Shown: positions 10,842 through 20,215, counted from the stretch's first letter. The stretch: 64,000 nt of DNA from JASHPR01 sp963795055 (GCA_963795055.1 CAWCGJ010000002.1:62001-126000), one strand, 5' to 3'. Numbers and translations are program-made. Notes: generated by a model from the sequence alone, not told the origin.

Positions 10842-11789
10842 TCACACGAGCCGGATCCGCGGGTCGGCGACGGTCAGGGCGATGTCGGCGGCGAAGTTCC
10901 CGACCACGACCAGCACCGCGCCCACCAGCGTGTACGCGAGCAGGACCGGATAGTCGGCGGAGCCCAGGCTGTCGTAGAACAGCAGCCCGAGACCGGGGAA
11001 GTTGAACACCGCCTCGCAGATCAGGTTGCCGGCCAGCAGGTCCGGGATCGACAGCCCGATCAGGGTGATCATCGGCAGGAACGCGTTGCGCAGCAGGTGC
11101 CGCAGCAGCACCAGCCGCTCGGGCAGGCCCTTGGCCCGGGCCGCCTTGATGTAGTCCTGGGCCACCGTGTCGATCGCGGCCGAGCGCATGTACCGGGAGT
11201 ACCCGGCCAGGTTCAGCAGGGTCAGGCAGACGATCGGCAGGGTCATCGCGCGCCAGTCGAAGATGATCGACACCATCGAGGTGGTCTGCGGGCCCTCGTA
11301 GCTGAAGATCGGGATGGTGATCGCGAACAGCTGGATCGCGATCAGGTACAGGAAGAAGTCCGGCATCGCGTACGTCACGAACGCCCCGGTCGTCACGACC
11401 GCGTCGCCGACCGTGTTCCGCCGGACCGCCTGGTAGATCCCGAGCGGGATCGCGATCACCACCGACAGGAACAGCGTGATGCCGGACAGGTAGGCGCTGC
11501 GCAGCCAGCGCTCGCGGAACAGCGAGGCCACGCTCTGGTTCAGCTTGTAGGAGTAGCCGAGGTTCCCGTGCAGCAACTGGTTCATGTAGCGCAGGTACTG
11601 CACGATCCACGGCTCATCGAAGCCGTGCTGCTGGTTCCACTGGTTGATGGAGAACTTGTTGGCGTGCGGGCCGAGCACGTCGATGGCCGGCGTGGGGTAG
11701 ATCAGGTGCAGCATCAGGAAGATGAAGACCGAGACGCCGATCAGCACCACGATCGCCGTGGCCGTGCGGCGGATCAGATAAGCCGTCAC
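10842..11789 (-). CDS. ABC importer permease, DppB-like
   Basis: A 315-residue permease with the DppB/OppB pattern. An N-terminal TM helix (TATAIVVLIGVSVFIFLMLHL) is followed by a periplasmic stretch with NQWNQQHGFDEPWIVQYLRY and LHGNLGYSYKLNQSV, then five helices. The EAA-like loop DYIKAARAKGLPERLVLLRH docks on the ATPase. It is transcribed after the solute-binding protein gene (58-nt gap) and before the DppC-like permease. Confidence 0.94.
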   Translation of the reverse strand: MTAYLIRRTATAIVVLIGVSVFIFLMLHLIYPTPAIDVLGPHANKFSINQWNQQHGFDEPWIVQYLRYMNQLLHGNLGYSYKLNQSVASLFRERWLRSAYLSGITLFLSVVIAIPLGIYQAVRRNTVGDAVVTTGAFVTYAMPDFFLYLIAIQLFAITIPIFSYEGPQTTSMVSIIFDWRAMTLPIVCLTLLNLAGYSRYMRSAAIDTVAQDYIKAARAKGLPERLVLLRHLLRNAFLPMITLIGLSIPDLLAGNLICEAVFNFPGLGLLFYDSLGSADYPVLLAYTLVGAVLVVVGNFAADIALTVADPRIRLV

Positions 11790-11847
11790 GGCCCGCGCCC
11801 CTGGTCAGCTGACATCGCACCGGGCTCATACCCCACGCCGGACCTCG

Positions 11848-13734
11848 TCACTTCGTCAGGTACATCAGCTCCGTGTTCAGGTAGTACTGGGTCATGGCCT
11901 GGATCGCGGCCGGCTGGCCGGAGACGTTGTCCTTCCACACCACGATGAAGTCGGGGTTGGGCTGGAACAGGCTCGGCTGCTGCTGCGTGAGGTAGGACGC
12001 CTCGGCCTTGACCGCGTCCGGGTTGCCGCCGGTCACCGACGCGTTGATCAGGTTGTTCGCCTGCGCGTCGTTGTAGAACCCGCCGTTGGACGAGCCGTCC
12101 GTGTTGAAGATGCCGAACGTGGTCGGGTAGGGCGGGTTGGTGAAGCCGCCCCAGGAGGCCATCGCCCACTGGTCGATGGTCTTCGGCGAGCCGGGATCGT
12201 CGGCCACGTCCACGACGTGGTTGAACGTGCCGGACTGCAGCGCCATGTCGATGCCGACCTTCTTCGCCTCCGACGCCCAGTCGGTGATCTGCTCCCCGAC
12301 GATGGAAGGGTCGTTGATGTACAGCACGTTGAACGCGAGCTTGGTGCCGGCCGGTATCCCGCTGCCGCACTCCCCGGGACCGGTGCCCGCCTTGGCGCAG
12401 GTGGTGGTGCCGCCGGGTGCCACGTTCCAGCCGTGCGACTTCAGCAGGCTGGACGCGGCGCTGACGCTGAACGGGTACGGGTTCTTCAGCGCGTTCTCCG
12501 GGCTGTACGGCGTGGTCGGGGCGGCGGGCACCGGCCCGTAGGCCAGCCCGCCGGCGCCGTGGAAGAACGCCTTGACGTAGCCCACCTGGTCTTCCAGGTG
12601 CGCGAGCGCCTGCCGGACGTACAGCTGGTTGATGATGTTGTTGAAGTCACCGCTCTTGTCGGCGAAGTTGTAGTTCACGATCGTGAAGCCCCAGTCGGGA
12701 TAGCCGAAGACGTGGTATCCGGCCGCCTTGACCTTGTCGAGCTGCGGCACGTCGGTCTGCGGCATGTACCCGATGTCGATGCTGTGCGACAGCACCGCGT
12801 TGAACTCGGCCGTGTCGGACGTGTACGGGACGGCCTGCAGGGTCGGGACGATCTTCGACGTCGGACCGCCGTAGCTGGGGTTCGGGACCATGGTGTACCC
12901 GCCGGTGGTGTTGTTGAACTGGGTCAGCCGGTACGGCCCGTCCACCACCTGCCAGAGCGGGTTCGTCGCGTAGGTGCCCGTGGAGCCCGACTCCTTGGCC
13001 AGGAAGTCGTAAATCTGCTTCGCGTTCGCCGGGTTGGTGAAGTCCAGGACCGGGCCGGTGGCCGAGGCCTTGGCCCAGGCGTGCACCGGCATGGGCTGGA
13101 CCAGCGCGAGCATGTTCTCGGTGAACCACAGCGGGTTGACCGCCTTGTTCAGGGTCAGCACGAGCGTGGTCGCGTTCGGCGTGCTGGCCCCGGTCACCTG
13201 ATCGGGTATCCCGACGCCCGGGGAGTAGCTCCCCCAGTTGGAGCCGCTCTCCTTGACCGCGGCCCGCACCTCGTCGATGTAGAACAGCGCGTCCTGCGAG
13301 GTCACCGGCTGGCCGTCGGACCACTTGTAGTTGGTCTTCATCTTGACCGTGACGGTCTTGTCGCCGTTGGAGTACGTCGGCGTGTCCGCCAGGCTCAGGG
13401 CCGGATTGATCGTGGGACTGACCCCGTTCTGGGTCCAGTACAGCGGCCGCCACGACTCGTACGAGAAGGAGTTGGTGCTATACACGGTGAAATCGGCGGC
13501 CGGCACGACCGGCAGGATCCAGGTCGGCGCGGAGCCCGGCGGCTCGGCCCAGGTGATCGTGCCCGCCTGCGGGGTGCCGCTGGCCGCGGGCACCGAGCCG
13601 AACCCGCCCGTGCTCGAGCTGACCGATCCGCCGCCGGAGCTGCTCGCCGAGCAGGCCGCCAGGGCCAGGGATGCGGCGGTCGCGGCGGCGAGGGCGCCCG
13701 CCGCCAGGGTCCTGGGCCGTCGCGAGATGCTCAT
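11848..13734 (-). CDS. Solute-binding lipoprotein, family 5 (DppA/OppA-like)
   Basis: A 628-residue lipoprotein that captures the substrate for the downstream transporter. The signal is clear: basic MSISRRPRTL, a hydrophobic stretch and the lipobox LAAC at residues about 25-28, followed by a Ser/Gly linker. The SBP_bac_5 body shows MKTNYKWSDGQPVTSQDALF, NPLWQVVDGPYRLTQF and a C-terminal NPDFIVVWKDNVSG. I start at ATG 13734; the frame stays open another 75 codons upstream without a signal-like sequence. It heads an operon SBP-permease-permease-ATPase on the minus strand. Peptides are the likely ligands because of the neighbouring peptidases, but this family also carries nickel, sugars and other solutes. 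Confidence 0.93.
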   Translation of the reverse strand: MSISRRPRTLAAGALAAATAASLALAACSASSSGGGSVSSSTGGFGSVPAASGTPQAGTITWAEPPGSAPTWILPVVPAADFTVYSTNSFSYESWRPLYWTQNGVSPTINPALSLADTPTYSNGDKTVTVKMKTNYKWSDGQPVTSQDALFYIDEVRAAVKESGSNWGSYSPGVGIPDQVTGASTPNATTLVLTLNKAVNPLWFTENMLALVQPMPVHAWAKASATGPVLDFTNPANAKQIYDFLAKESGSTGTYATNPLWQVVDGPYRLTQFNNTTGGYTMVPNPSYGGPTSKIVPTLQAVPYTSDTAEFNAVLSHSIDIGYMPQTDVPQLDKVKAAGYHVFGYPDWGFTIVNYNFADKSGDFNNIINQLYVRQALAHLEDQVGYVKAFFHGAGGLAYGPVPAAPTTPYSPENALKNPYPFSVSAASSLLKSHGWNVAPGGTTTCAKAGTGPGECGSGIPAGTKLAFNVLYINDPSIVGEQITDWASEAKKVGIDMALQSGTFNHVVDVADDPGSPKTIDQWAMASWGGFTNPPYPTTFGIFNTDGSSNGGFYNDAQANNLINASVTGGNPDAVKAEASYLTQQQPSLFQPNPDFIVVWKDNVSGQPAAIQAMTQYYLNTELMYLTK

Positions 13735-14029
13735 CGGCGGGCCTCGCCATCGTCCCGGCCGTCCGCCCGCCGGCGGGCCTGGCTTTGATCTTCGTGTCTG
13801 GCCGTGCTCGGTCGGGTCATGACTGCTACCTTCCGTCGTGGCCAACCTAGCGCCGCGGGACCCCGGGGCGGCCAATAGATCCTGGCTAGTTGGCGGGCTG
13901 ACGCGAGCATATGGATCGCTCCATGGCGATCTGGGGCGAATATTGTCACAAGTTGTCATCGATGTGAAGACGAGCCGGGAGCCGTCCGGCCGGTGATCCG
14001 CGTCTGCTCAGCGTCCGTCCAGAAAACGC
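13735..14029. other. Intergenic DNA upstream of the importer operon
   Basis: No gene is supported here. The region should hold the promoter of the minus-strand importer operon. A modestly A/T-rich stretch lies around 13925-13965. The far end was the target of the IS4-type element. Confidence 0.5.
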
Positions 14030-14039
14030 CGGATAACGG
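14030..14039. repeat. Target-site duplication of the IS element, left copy
   Basis: CGGATAACGG sits directly outside the left terminal inverted repeat. The same 10 bases occur at 20216-20225 directly outside the right one. A 10-bp duplication fits IS4-type transposition. Confidence 0.9.
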
Positions 14040-14057
14040 CAAGGCCGGTTAGTTAAG
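14040..14057. repeat. Left terminal inverted repeat of the IS element
   Basis: An 18-bp perfect match, inverted, to 20198-20215. The transposase stop codon lies inside it, at 14053-14055. Confidence 0.9.
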
Positions 14058-14487
14058 TCGCGTTGCCTGGTGTCAAGTTGAGGATGGCGATGTCGATGGT
14101 CGCTTTGTAGGTGGTTCGGTCGATCTTGCCTTTGGCGTTGTACCTGGACATGGCGCGTTTGACGACCCGGGGGCTGATGCGCAGCCGTCTGGCGGGCATG
14201 AGGCTGGCGAGGACGAGGCGGCCGATCGTTCCGGCGAGGTCGATGATGGGGGCGGCGGTCACGCGCGCTGCGAGGATGACCTGGTCGCGGGCGGCGTTCA
14301 GGGCGACGGCGAAGCTGGCCCGGTCAGGGTCGGTGCCGGGAACGGTCGCGGCGGCGTCGGCGATGGCAGTACGGAGGGCCTGGTAGGTGACGAGCAGGGC
14401 GTAGATCTCCTGCTCGATGCCGTCGGGGGTGCGGGCGCGCAGGATGCGGCCGCCGAGCATGGTGGACTTGAGCTCGAGGTAGGCGGT
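14053..14487 (-). pseudogene. IS4-type transposase, C-terminal fragment
   Basis: This is the C-terminal 144 residues of the interrupted transposase. It starts TAYLELKSTMLGGRILRA and ends in the IS terminal repeat. TAYLELK supplies the second half of the IS4 YREK signature; the first half, ending YHERWEIE, is at the other side of the insertion near 19163. Joining 19163 to 14487 gives an in-frame protein. The fragment has no start of its own and is presumably not made. Confidence 0.9.
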
Positions 14488-14652
14488 TTCAATCCGCCAC
14501 CTGTGATGTCCCTGAAATTGAGCGGTTCTCCAGCATGGCGCCCGGACCTGGGGCGATACTGAGCGTGGGAGCGCTGTTGCAGGTGAGGGCCATGGTGGCT
14601 CGGCTGGAGCCTGCGGTAGGTGAGCCAGATGCGGCCGAGTGCCGGGTGAGCG

Positions 14653-14886
14653 GTGACGTCTCAGCTCCGGGTCTGGGTGATGCTGCCGGCGGAGCGCCGG
14701 GCTGCGGCGGTGGCGCTGCTGGCGATGCTGGCGGCCCGGGCAGCGGCCGGCCCGGCAGGAGGCGGGCGGGATGAGCCTGGGCAGGTACCGGCCGTGGGGC
14801 CAGCCGCAGGAGAAGATCCGGCCCGAGCACCGGGACCGGGCCGCCGTGGTGTATGTGCGCCAGTCCAGCAGGCAGCAGGTTCTTGA
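14653..14886 (+). CDS. Possible small ORF before the recombinase
   Basis: A GTG-started frame whose first 35 residues (including LPAERRAAAVALLAMLAARA) look like a short amphipathic helix protein. It then runs 116 nt into the recombinase gene in another frame, and that part looks spurious. A different frame, 14535-14774, ends with a stop overlapping the recombinase ATG as ATGA. Neither is recognised; a small coupled leader gene or a frameshifted one are both possible. Confidence 0.2.
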   Translation: MTSQLRVWVMLPAERRAAAVALLAMLAARAAAGPAGGGRDEPGQVPAVGPAAGEDPARAPGPGRRGVCAPVQQAAGS

Positions 14887-15125
14887 GCACTCCGAATCGA
14901 CGCGGCTGCAGTACGGGCTGGCCGAGCGGGCAGCGGCGCTGGGCTGGGCACGGTCGCGGATCGTGGTGATCGATGACGATCTGGGCGTGTCGGCCGCGAC
15001 GGCAGATGCCCGGGCCGGCTTTGCCCGGCTGGTCACCGAGGTCACGATGGGACGTGTGGGCATCGTGCTGGGCATCGAGATGTCCCGGCTGGCACGGACC
15101 GGCCGGGACTGGCACCAGCTGCTGG
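14771..15125 (+). CDS. Large serine recombinase, exon 1 (catalytic N-terminus)
   Basis: The first 118 codons of a large serine recombinase. The catalytic motif is VYVRQSSRQQ near residues 27-36, with Ser32 the likely nucleophile, followed by ESTRLQYGLAERAAALGW. Later VGIVLGIEMSRLARTGRD supplies the conserved active-site Arg region. The exon ends after the first base of a Glu codon, within the conserved WHQLLE segment. There the group II intron begins with GTGCG. Without splicing, translation would end in the intron after 148 codons and give an inactive fragment. The spliced product continues in frame at 17301. Confidence 0.9.
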
Positions 15126-15711
15126 GTGCGCCACGAGGCGCTGCGTATTCGTGCGGAGATGGAAGGGCTCCGCCGCCGGGCCGTCGCAGCGGCCTGGTGA
15201 AGCTGGAGGCAGCCTGACCCGGGGATCGCCGGGGAGGGCGAGAGCAGCCTCGACAACGTCGGGACGGGCCGGAACTGCCAGACAGCCCGGGTCCGGCTAG
15301 CAAGGTCAGAAGGCGTAACGCGAGTGAATCAGTGGCTGAAGCCCCGTAACGGTGCCTCCGGCTCCAATCTGGCGGATATGGGCCGGGATGCAGTGCGTGA
15401 CCTGCTTCGAGGAGGCGGGTCAACTCCGGAGCCGGTTCTAGCAGACGGTGAGGAGGCCACGCTGAAAGCCTGCGGCGTAGGCGTGGCGATGCTGCCGGGG
15501 TATAGCTGGACGCCAGCCTGGCCGAACGATGCGCAGTGAACGTGGGAACCGTCCGCGGCTGCCCTTCCCGCCGGGCCTCCAGCCCGGCGGCGGGCAGGCC
15601 CGATGCCGGCTGATAGCCGCGGGCGGGGCGGAGGTCTCGTAGTAGTCCGGGCGCGCGAGAGGCGCGTACATGGCGAAGGAGGCCAGCAAGTCATGCAGGG
15701 AGGATGCTGGA

Positions 15712-17169
15712 ATGCCAGGAGTCCCGCCGGTGAACACCGGCGATCCGGATCTTGAGTACGCCTTCTACCTGGCGGAGAACCGGGTACTGGAGATCCAGGC
15801 CAAGCTGCACCGTTGGGCCTGCGATGATCCTCATCGCCGGTTCGATGACCTGTTCAACCTCGTCGCCGATCCCGCCTTCCTTCTGGTCGGCTGGGCCCGG
15901 GTACGGGGCAACAAGGGCGCGAAGACCGCCGGGGTGGACGGCCACACGGCCGCATCCATCCAGGCGCGGGGCGTGGAGGAGTTCCTCGGCGCGCTGCGGG
16001 GCTCACTGAAGGACCGCAGTTTCTGCCCGCTGCCGTCGCGGGAGCGGCTGATCCCGAAACCGGGCACGGCCAAACGCCGCCGCCTGGGGATCAGCACGAT
16101 CCGCGACCGGGTGGTCCAGGCGTCCTTGAAGCTGGTGCTGGAGCCGATCTTCGAGGCGGATTTCCTCCCGTGTTCCTACGGGTTCCGTCCCGGACACCGG
16201 GTCCATGACGCGGTGGCCGAGGTGCGGCACCTGGCGTCCCACTCTTATGAGTGGATCGTCGAGGGCGACATCCGGGCCTGCTTCGACGAGATCTCACACT
16301 GCGCTCTTCTAGACAGAGTGCGGGCTCGCGTCGGGGATAAGCGCGTCCTGGCGCTGGTAAAGGCGTTCTTGAAGGCGGGCATCCTCACCGAGGACGGCGC
16401 GCTGAAGGACACCGACACCGGTACTCCGCAGGGTTCGATCTTGTCGCCGTTGCTCAGTAACGTCGCCCTGTCGGTCCTGGACGAGCACTTCGCCCAGGTA
16501 CCGGGAGGCCCGGCGTCCACTCCCTGGGAACGAGCCAAGCGCCGCCGTCTGGGTCTGCCGAACTGCCGTCTTGTGCGGTACGCCGACGACTGGACGATCA
16601 CGGTCGCGGGCACCAGGGACGACGCGCTGGCTCTTCGCGAGGAGGCCGCGCAGGTGCTGGCCCGGATCGGGCTGCGCCTGTCGGAGGAGAAGACCCTGAT
16701 CACGCACATCGGCGAGGGCCTGGATTTCTTGGGGTGGCGCATCCAGCGTCACCGCAAGCGGGGCACGAACCGGTGCTACGTCTACACCTACCCGTCCAGG
16801 AAGGCGCTGCGCGCCGCCATGGCGAAGGTCAGGATGTGGTGCCGCAAGGTCGATACGAACCAGCCGCTGGACGTCCTGATGGCGCGGCTCAACCCGCTGC
16901 TTAAAGGTTGGACGGAGTTCTTCCGCCCCGGGGTGTCGAGCGCGACCTTCCAGTACCTCAGCGCCTACGTCTGGCGCCGGGTGGCTGGCTGGATCCGCCG
17001 CAAGCACCCAGGGATCTCGCGGAAGGAGTTCCGCCGCCGCTATTGCGGCGGCGGATGGTGGCCCAGGGGCCGGGAACTGGCGTTGTTTAACGCCGGGCTG
17101 GTCACCACCACCCGGTATCGCTATCGGGGATCGGTGATTCCCTCACCCTGGCCGCTGGGAGCGGCATGA
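15712..17169 (+). CDS. Group II intron reverse transcriptase/maturase
   Basis: A 485-residue intron-encoded protein that assists splicing and copies the intron into DNA. The reverse transcriptase core shows GAKTAGVDG, the PKPGTAKRRRLGISTIRDRV motif, FLPCSYGFRPGHRVHDA, GDIRACFDEISH, TPQGSILSPLLSNV and the catalytic YADDW. The maturase (X) domain follows, with RLNPLLKGWTEFFRPG. The C-terminus ends at SPWPLGAA with no HNH endonuclease domain, so mobility would rely on other priming, as in other endonuclease-lacking introns. I prefer ATG 15712, which has GGGAGG just upstream; ATG 15670 is an in-frame alternative. Confidence 0.93.
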   Translation: MPGVPPVNTGDPDLEYAFYLAENRVLEIQAKLHRWACDDPHRRFDDLFNLVADPAFLLVGWARVRGNKGAKTAGVDGHTAASIQARGVEEFLGALRGSLKDRSFCPLPSRERLIPKPGTAKRRRLGISTIRDRVVQASLKLVLEPIFEADFLPCSYGFRPGHRVHDAVAEVRHLASHSYEWIVEGDIRACFDEISHCALLDRVRARVGDKRVLALVKAFLKAGILTEDGALKDTDTGTPQGSILSPLLSNVALSVLDEHFAQVPGGPASTPWERAKRRRLGLPNCRLVRYADDWTITVAGTRDDALALREEAAQVLARIGLRLSEEKTLITHIGEGLDFLGWRIQRHRKRGTNRCYVYTYPSRKALRAAMAKVRMWCRKVDTNQPLDVLMARLNPLLKGWTEFFRPGVSSATFQYLSAYVWRRVAGWIRRKHPGISRKEFRRRYCGGGWWPRGRELALFNAGLVTTTRYRYRGSVIPSPWPLGAA

Positions 17170-17202
17170 GGACCAAGCGCGGACCCTGACGGGACCTGCG
17201 GA

Positions 17203-17237
17203 GAGCCCGTTGCGGGGATGACTCGCACGGCGGGTTC
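17203..17237 (+). ncRNA. Group II intron domain V
   Basis: A 35-nt hairpin starting GAGCCCGTTGCG and ending CGCACGGCGGGTTC pairs along its length and carries the AGC catalytic triad in its 5' strand. This is the diagnostic domain V fold. It lies 33 nt after the maturase stop and 63 nt before the intron end, leaving room for domain VI with its branch-point adenosine. Confidence 0.85.
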
Positions 17238-17300
17238 GGGAGACGGTCCGGGGAGACGGGCTGGCCGGAAGGCCAGTACCGCGCCCCGGGCCGACCTCAC

Positions 17301-19123
17301 AGCTGTGCTCGCTGTCCGGGGTGCTGCTGGCCGACCCCGATGGCGTCTATGATCCGGGGTTTTATAACGACCGGTTGTTGCTGGGGCTGAAAGGGACGAT
17401 GAGCGAGGCGGAGCTCTACTTGATCCGGCAGCGGATGCTGTCGGGCAAGCTGGCCAAGGCCGGGCGCGGCGAGCTGGCGATCCCGCTGCCGATCGGGTAC
17501 GTCCGCCGCCCGTCGGGGGAAGTCGTCTTGGACCCCGATGAGCAGGCCCGGCATGTGGTCCGCCTGATCTTCGATACCTTCGCCCGGCTGGGGACCCTCA
17601 GCGGGGTGCTGCGCTACCTGGTGGAGCGCCAGGTCCAGCTGCCGGTGCGGGTGCACAGCGGCGTGGCCAAGGGCGAGATCGAGTGGCGGCGCCCGACCCG
17701 GGAGACGCTGCAGATCATGCTGCACAACCCGGTCTACGCCGGGTACTACGCCTACGGGCGCCGCCAGGTCGAGCCGCGCAAGAAGGTGCCCGGCCGGCCC
17801 AGCACCGGGCGGGTGGTCAAGGACAGCGGCGAGTGGCTGGTGCTGCTGCCGGGCCGGCTGCCCGCCTACATCACCCCCGGGCAGTACGAGGCCAACGTGG
17901 CGCGGATGGCGGCCAACCGGCAGACCGCCTCCTCGCCGGGAGCGCCGCGGGATGGCTCGGCGCTGCTGTCGGGGCTGTTGCGGTGCGGCCGCTGTGACGG
18001 CGAGCACCGCATGTCGGTGCGGTATCACACGCCGTCTGGCCGCAACCCCGCACACGGCTACGTGTGCGCCTATGAGCAGGTCAACTACGGGACCGGCGGG
18101 AGCTGCCAGCACATCGCCGGGCCGGCCCTGGACGCCTACGTCACCAGGCAGGTGCTCGCGGCGGTGGCGCCAGCCGCGCTGGAGGTCTCCTTGGCTGCCG
18201 CGGCTCAGGCCCAGGCCGAGCGGGCCATGCTGGACAAGCTGTGGCGCCAGCGGCTCGAGCGCGCCCGCTACGCCGCCGACCGGGCCCGCCGCCAGTACCA
18301 GCTGGCCGAACCGGAAAACCGCCTGGTCACCCGGCAGCTGGAGAAAGACTGGGAAGCCGCCCTTGCCGAAGCCGACCGCCTGCAGGCGGACTACCAGCGG
18401 TTCACCGAGGAACTGCCCAAGACGCTCACCGCCGCCGAGCGCGCGGCCATCCAGGCCCTGGCCAGCGACCTGCCGCGAGTCTGGGACGCCCCGTCCACCA
18501 CCCAGGCCGACCGCAAGGAACTCCTGCGCATCCTGATCGAGAAGATCACCGTCGCGGTCGCCGGGACCAGCGAACTGGTCGACGTCACCATCACCTGGGC
18601 CGGCGGGCACCAGACCACCGGCCAGGCCGTCCGCCCCGTCGCCCGCCTGGACCAGCTGTCCTACTACCCCGCCCTGCTCGCCCGCGTCACCGAACTCGCC
18701 GAGGCCGGCCGCACCACCCGGCAGATCGCCGACACCCTCAACACCGAGGGATTCCGCCCGCCCAAACGGACCAGCCGGTTCGGGCCAGGCCAGGTCCGGA
18801 CCCTGCTCAACCAGCACGACCTGCGCGCCCGCCACCGGCGAGGCCAGCCCGCCGCCCTAGCCGGCCTGGGCCCCGGCCAATGGTCGGTCCCCGGCCTGGC
18901 CGCCGCCTTGGCGATGCCCACCGCCACCGTCTACAACTGGATCTACCGCGGCTGGATCACTGCCGAGCACGTCCCCGGCCACAAGCTCTGGATCATCCAC
19001 GCCGACACGGCCGAACTCGCCCTGCTACGCGAACGCCGCGCCCGCCCGCCCGGCTACTACTCCAAAGCCCGCTGGACCCAGCAATCCATGCCACCGACCC
19101 CGCGGGAAGAGGGCTTGCAGTGA
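17301..19123 (+). CDS. Large serine recombinase, exon 2
   Basis: The remaining 607 residues of the recombinase. It begins with the rest of the Glu codon, then LCSLSGVLLADPDGVYDP. Next come the E-helix region MSEAELYLIRQRM, a recombinase domain (LPIGYVRRPSGEVVLD, IMLHNPVYAGYYAYGRR) and a zinc ribbon (LLRCGRCDG and later Cys). A coiled coil of about 130 residues follows. The C-terminus has two further helix-turn-helix-like parts, TTRQIADTLNTEGFRPP and an excisionase-like WSVPGLAAALAMPTATVYNW. The full spliced enzyme is 725 residues. It should cut and join DNA with a 2-bp stagger to move the inserted element. Confidence 0.9.
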
Positions 19124-19162
19124 AAGACGAACCGAGCTTGACCCGCACCATGAATGGCACAT

Positions 19163-20092
19163 CTCGATCTCCCATCTTTCGTGGTACAGGACGGCCAGGT
19201 CCCCGGCGGGGTAGCGGGCTGCGTCGAGCAGAGTGGTGACCAGCCGGCAGCCGTCGGTGGAGCGGCCGGCGGTGGTGGTGACGGTGACCTGGGCGTCGAT
19301 GACCCGGACGGGGACGCCGCCGAAGCGGGACAGCCAGGAGCCGTCGGGGAGGCGGCGCAGGATGGGGAGCTTGGGGGCGGTGCTTCCGGTGCGGACGCGG
19401 ATCAGGAAGTCCGCCCTGGCCGCCGCGATCTGCGCGGCCAGGTAGCCGGCGGCGAAGTTCCGGTCGGCCAGCAGCAGCATCCCGGCGCGCAGGCTGCCCA
19501 GCAGCAGCGGGGCGCAGGTGGTCTCGCCGCAAGACACAGGGCGGAACACGGCGTCGATGACGGTGCGGGTACCGCAGCTGACCAGGGCCAGCAGCCGCAG
19601 CATCGGGTAGCCGGAGTCCCCGTTGCGGCCGCCGCGCTGCTTAGAGTAGACGGCCAGGTTCGCCGCGCTGTCGGCCACGGACATGATGGTGCCATCGATC
19701 GCGCAGACCAGCAGCCCCCGCCACCGCGCCCCGGCCGGGTCCGGGCCGCGCAGCAAGAAGAACAGTTCACGCAGCGGCCCCGGGCCCAGACGGCGGCGCG
19801 CCTGGGTCAGCGCGGACGCGGTCGGCGCCGGGACCGGCAGCCCCTCCAGCCCGGCCGTCAGCCGGCGCCAGACCTGGCAGTAGCCCAGCTCGGCGAACAG
19901 GCACCCGGCCAGCAGTAGATACACCACGACCCGCGACGGGAGGTCACGGACGCGGCGCTGGACCCGGCACGTCTGCTCCAGCACCGCATCGACCATCTCG
20001 AACGGCACCTGCTGGGTCAACTCGCCCAGGTGGCCGGGCGCGAACCGTCCTCCGGCCACCGTCACGACACGGGTAATGACAGACTCAGTCAA
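19163..20092 (-). pseudogene. IS4-type transposase, N-terminal fragment
   Basis: The first 310 codons of the interrupted DDE transposase, starting from TTG at 20092 with AGGAG upstream. The first catalytic Asp lies in CAIDGTIMSVADS and the second in LLADRNFAAGY. The fragment ends YHERWEIE, the first half of the YREK signature with the catalytic Glu. Beyond that the frame runs into the inserted element and continues with about 45 foreign residues. The rest of the gene is at 14053-14487. Confidence 0.92.
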
Positions 20093-20197
20093 CGGCGGGG
20101 CTCCTGATTACGAGGTGTGTCTTGGCGGACAAACCTCACCTACCGGAGCCCCGCCTCCTTCGCATCAACCGACACACCTTGACAACCAGGCAACCCG

Positions 20198-20215
20198 CTT
20201 AACTAACCGGCCTTG
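20198..20215. repeat. Right terminal inverted repeat of the IS element
   Basis: The sequence CTTAACTAACCGGCCTTG is the exact complement of the left end at 14040-14057. Confidence 0.9.

Larger units (their letters stand above)
15126..17300 (+). mobile_element. Group II intron inside the serine recombinase gene
   Basis: The 2175-bp intron begins GTGCG (consensus GUGYG) and ends CTCAC, with the expected final AC. It encodes a reverse transcriptase/maturase and a recognisable domain V. The boundaries are fixed by protein logic: joining 15125 to 17301 rebuilds HQLLELCSLSGVLLAD in the recombinase without loss or gain of a residue, and the frame stays open for 726 codons including the stop. The intron lies in the same orientation as its host gene, as splicing requires. 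Bases 15126-15700 should fold as domain I to III and carry no convincing gene. Confidence 0.94.
14489..19164 (+). mobile_element. Serine-recombinase mobile element inserted in the IS4 transposase
   Basis: The inserted segment is about 4.68 kb, of which 2175 bp is a group II intron. Its own content is essentially one large serine recombinase gene and about 280 bp of leader. The transposase codons on each side (E at 14488-14490 and E at 19163-19165) share the plus-strand dinucleotide TC, as expected when a serine recombinase uses a 2-bp crossover core. The exact ends can shift by a base or two. No cargo gene is seen. Confidence 0.82.
14040..20215 (-). mobile_element. IS4-type insertion sequence, interrupted by a second element
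   Basis: The outer element has 18-bp perfect terminal inverted repeats, CAAGGCCGGTTAGTTAAG at 14040-14057 and its complement at 20198-20215. The similarity continues imperfectly inward for about 20 more bases (GTTGCCTGG, TGTCAAG). It is flanked by 10-bp direct repeats. Removing the internal insertion of about 4.68 kb leaves roughly 1.5 kb with one DDE transposase of 454 codons, a normal IS4 size. The transposase is broken, so the element should not move by its own enzyme in this state. Confidence 0.93.

Noticed and set aside
14053..15423. A 456-codon minus-strand frame joining the transposase fragment to upstream sequence
   Set aside because: Everything before the TAYLELK segment lies in the inserted element and is antisense to the recombinase. 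It is a chimera created by the insertion.
15324..15539. A 71-codon ORF in the first part of the group II intron
   Set aside because: It lies in the structural RNA domain of the intron and has no protein-like features.
17297..18835. A 512-codon minus-strand frame opposite the recombinase
   Set aside because: Its composition (Gly/Gln/Arg-rich) is that of a shadow of the recombinase exon, which has clear domains.
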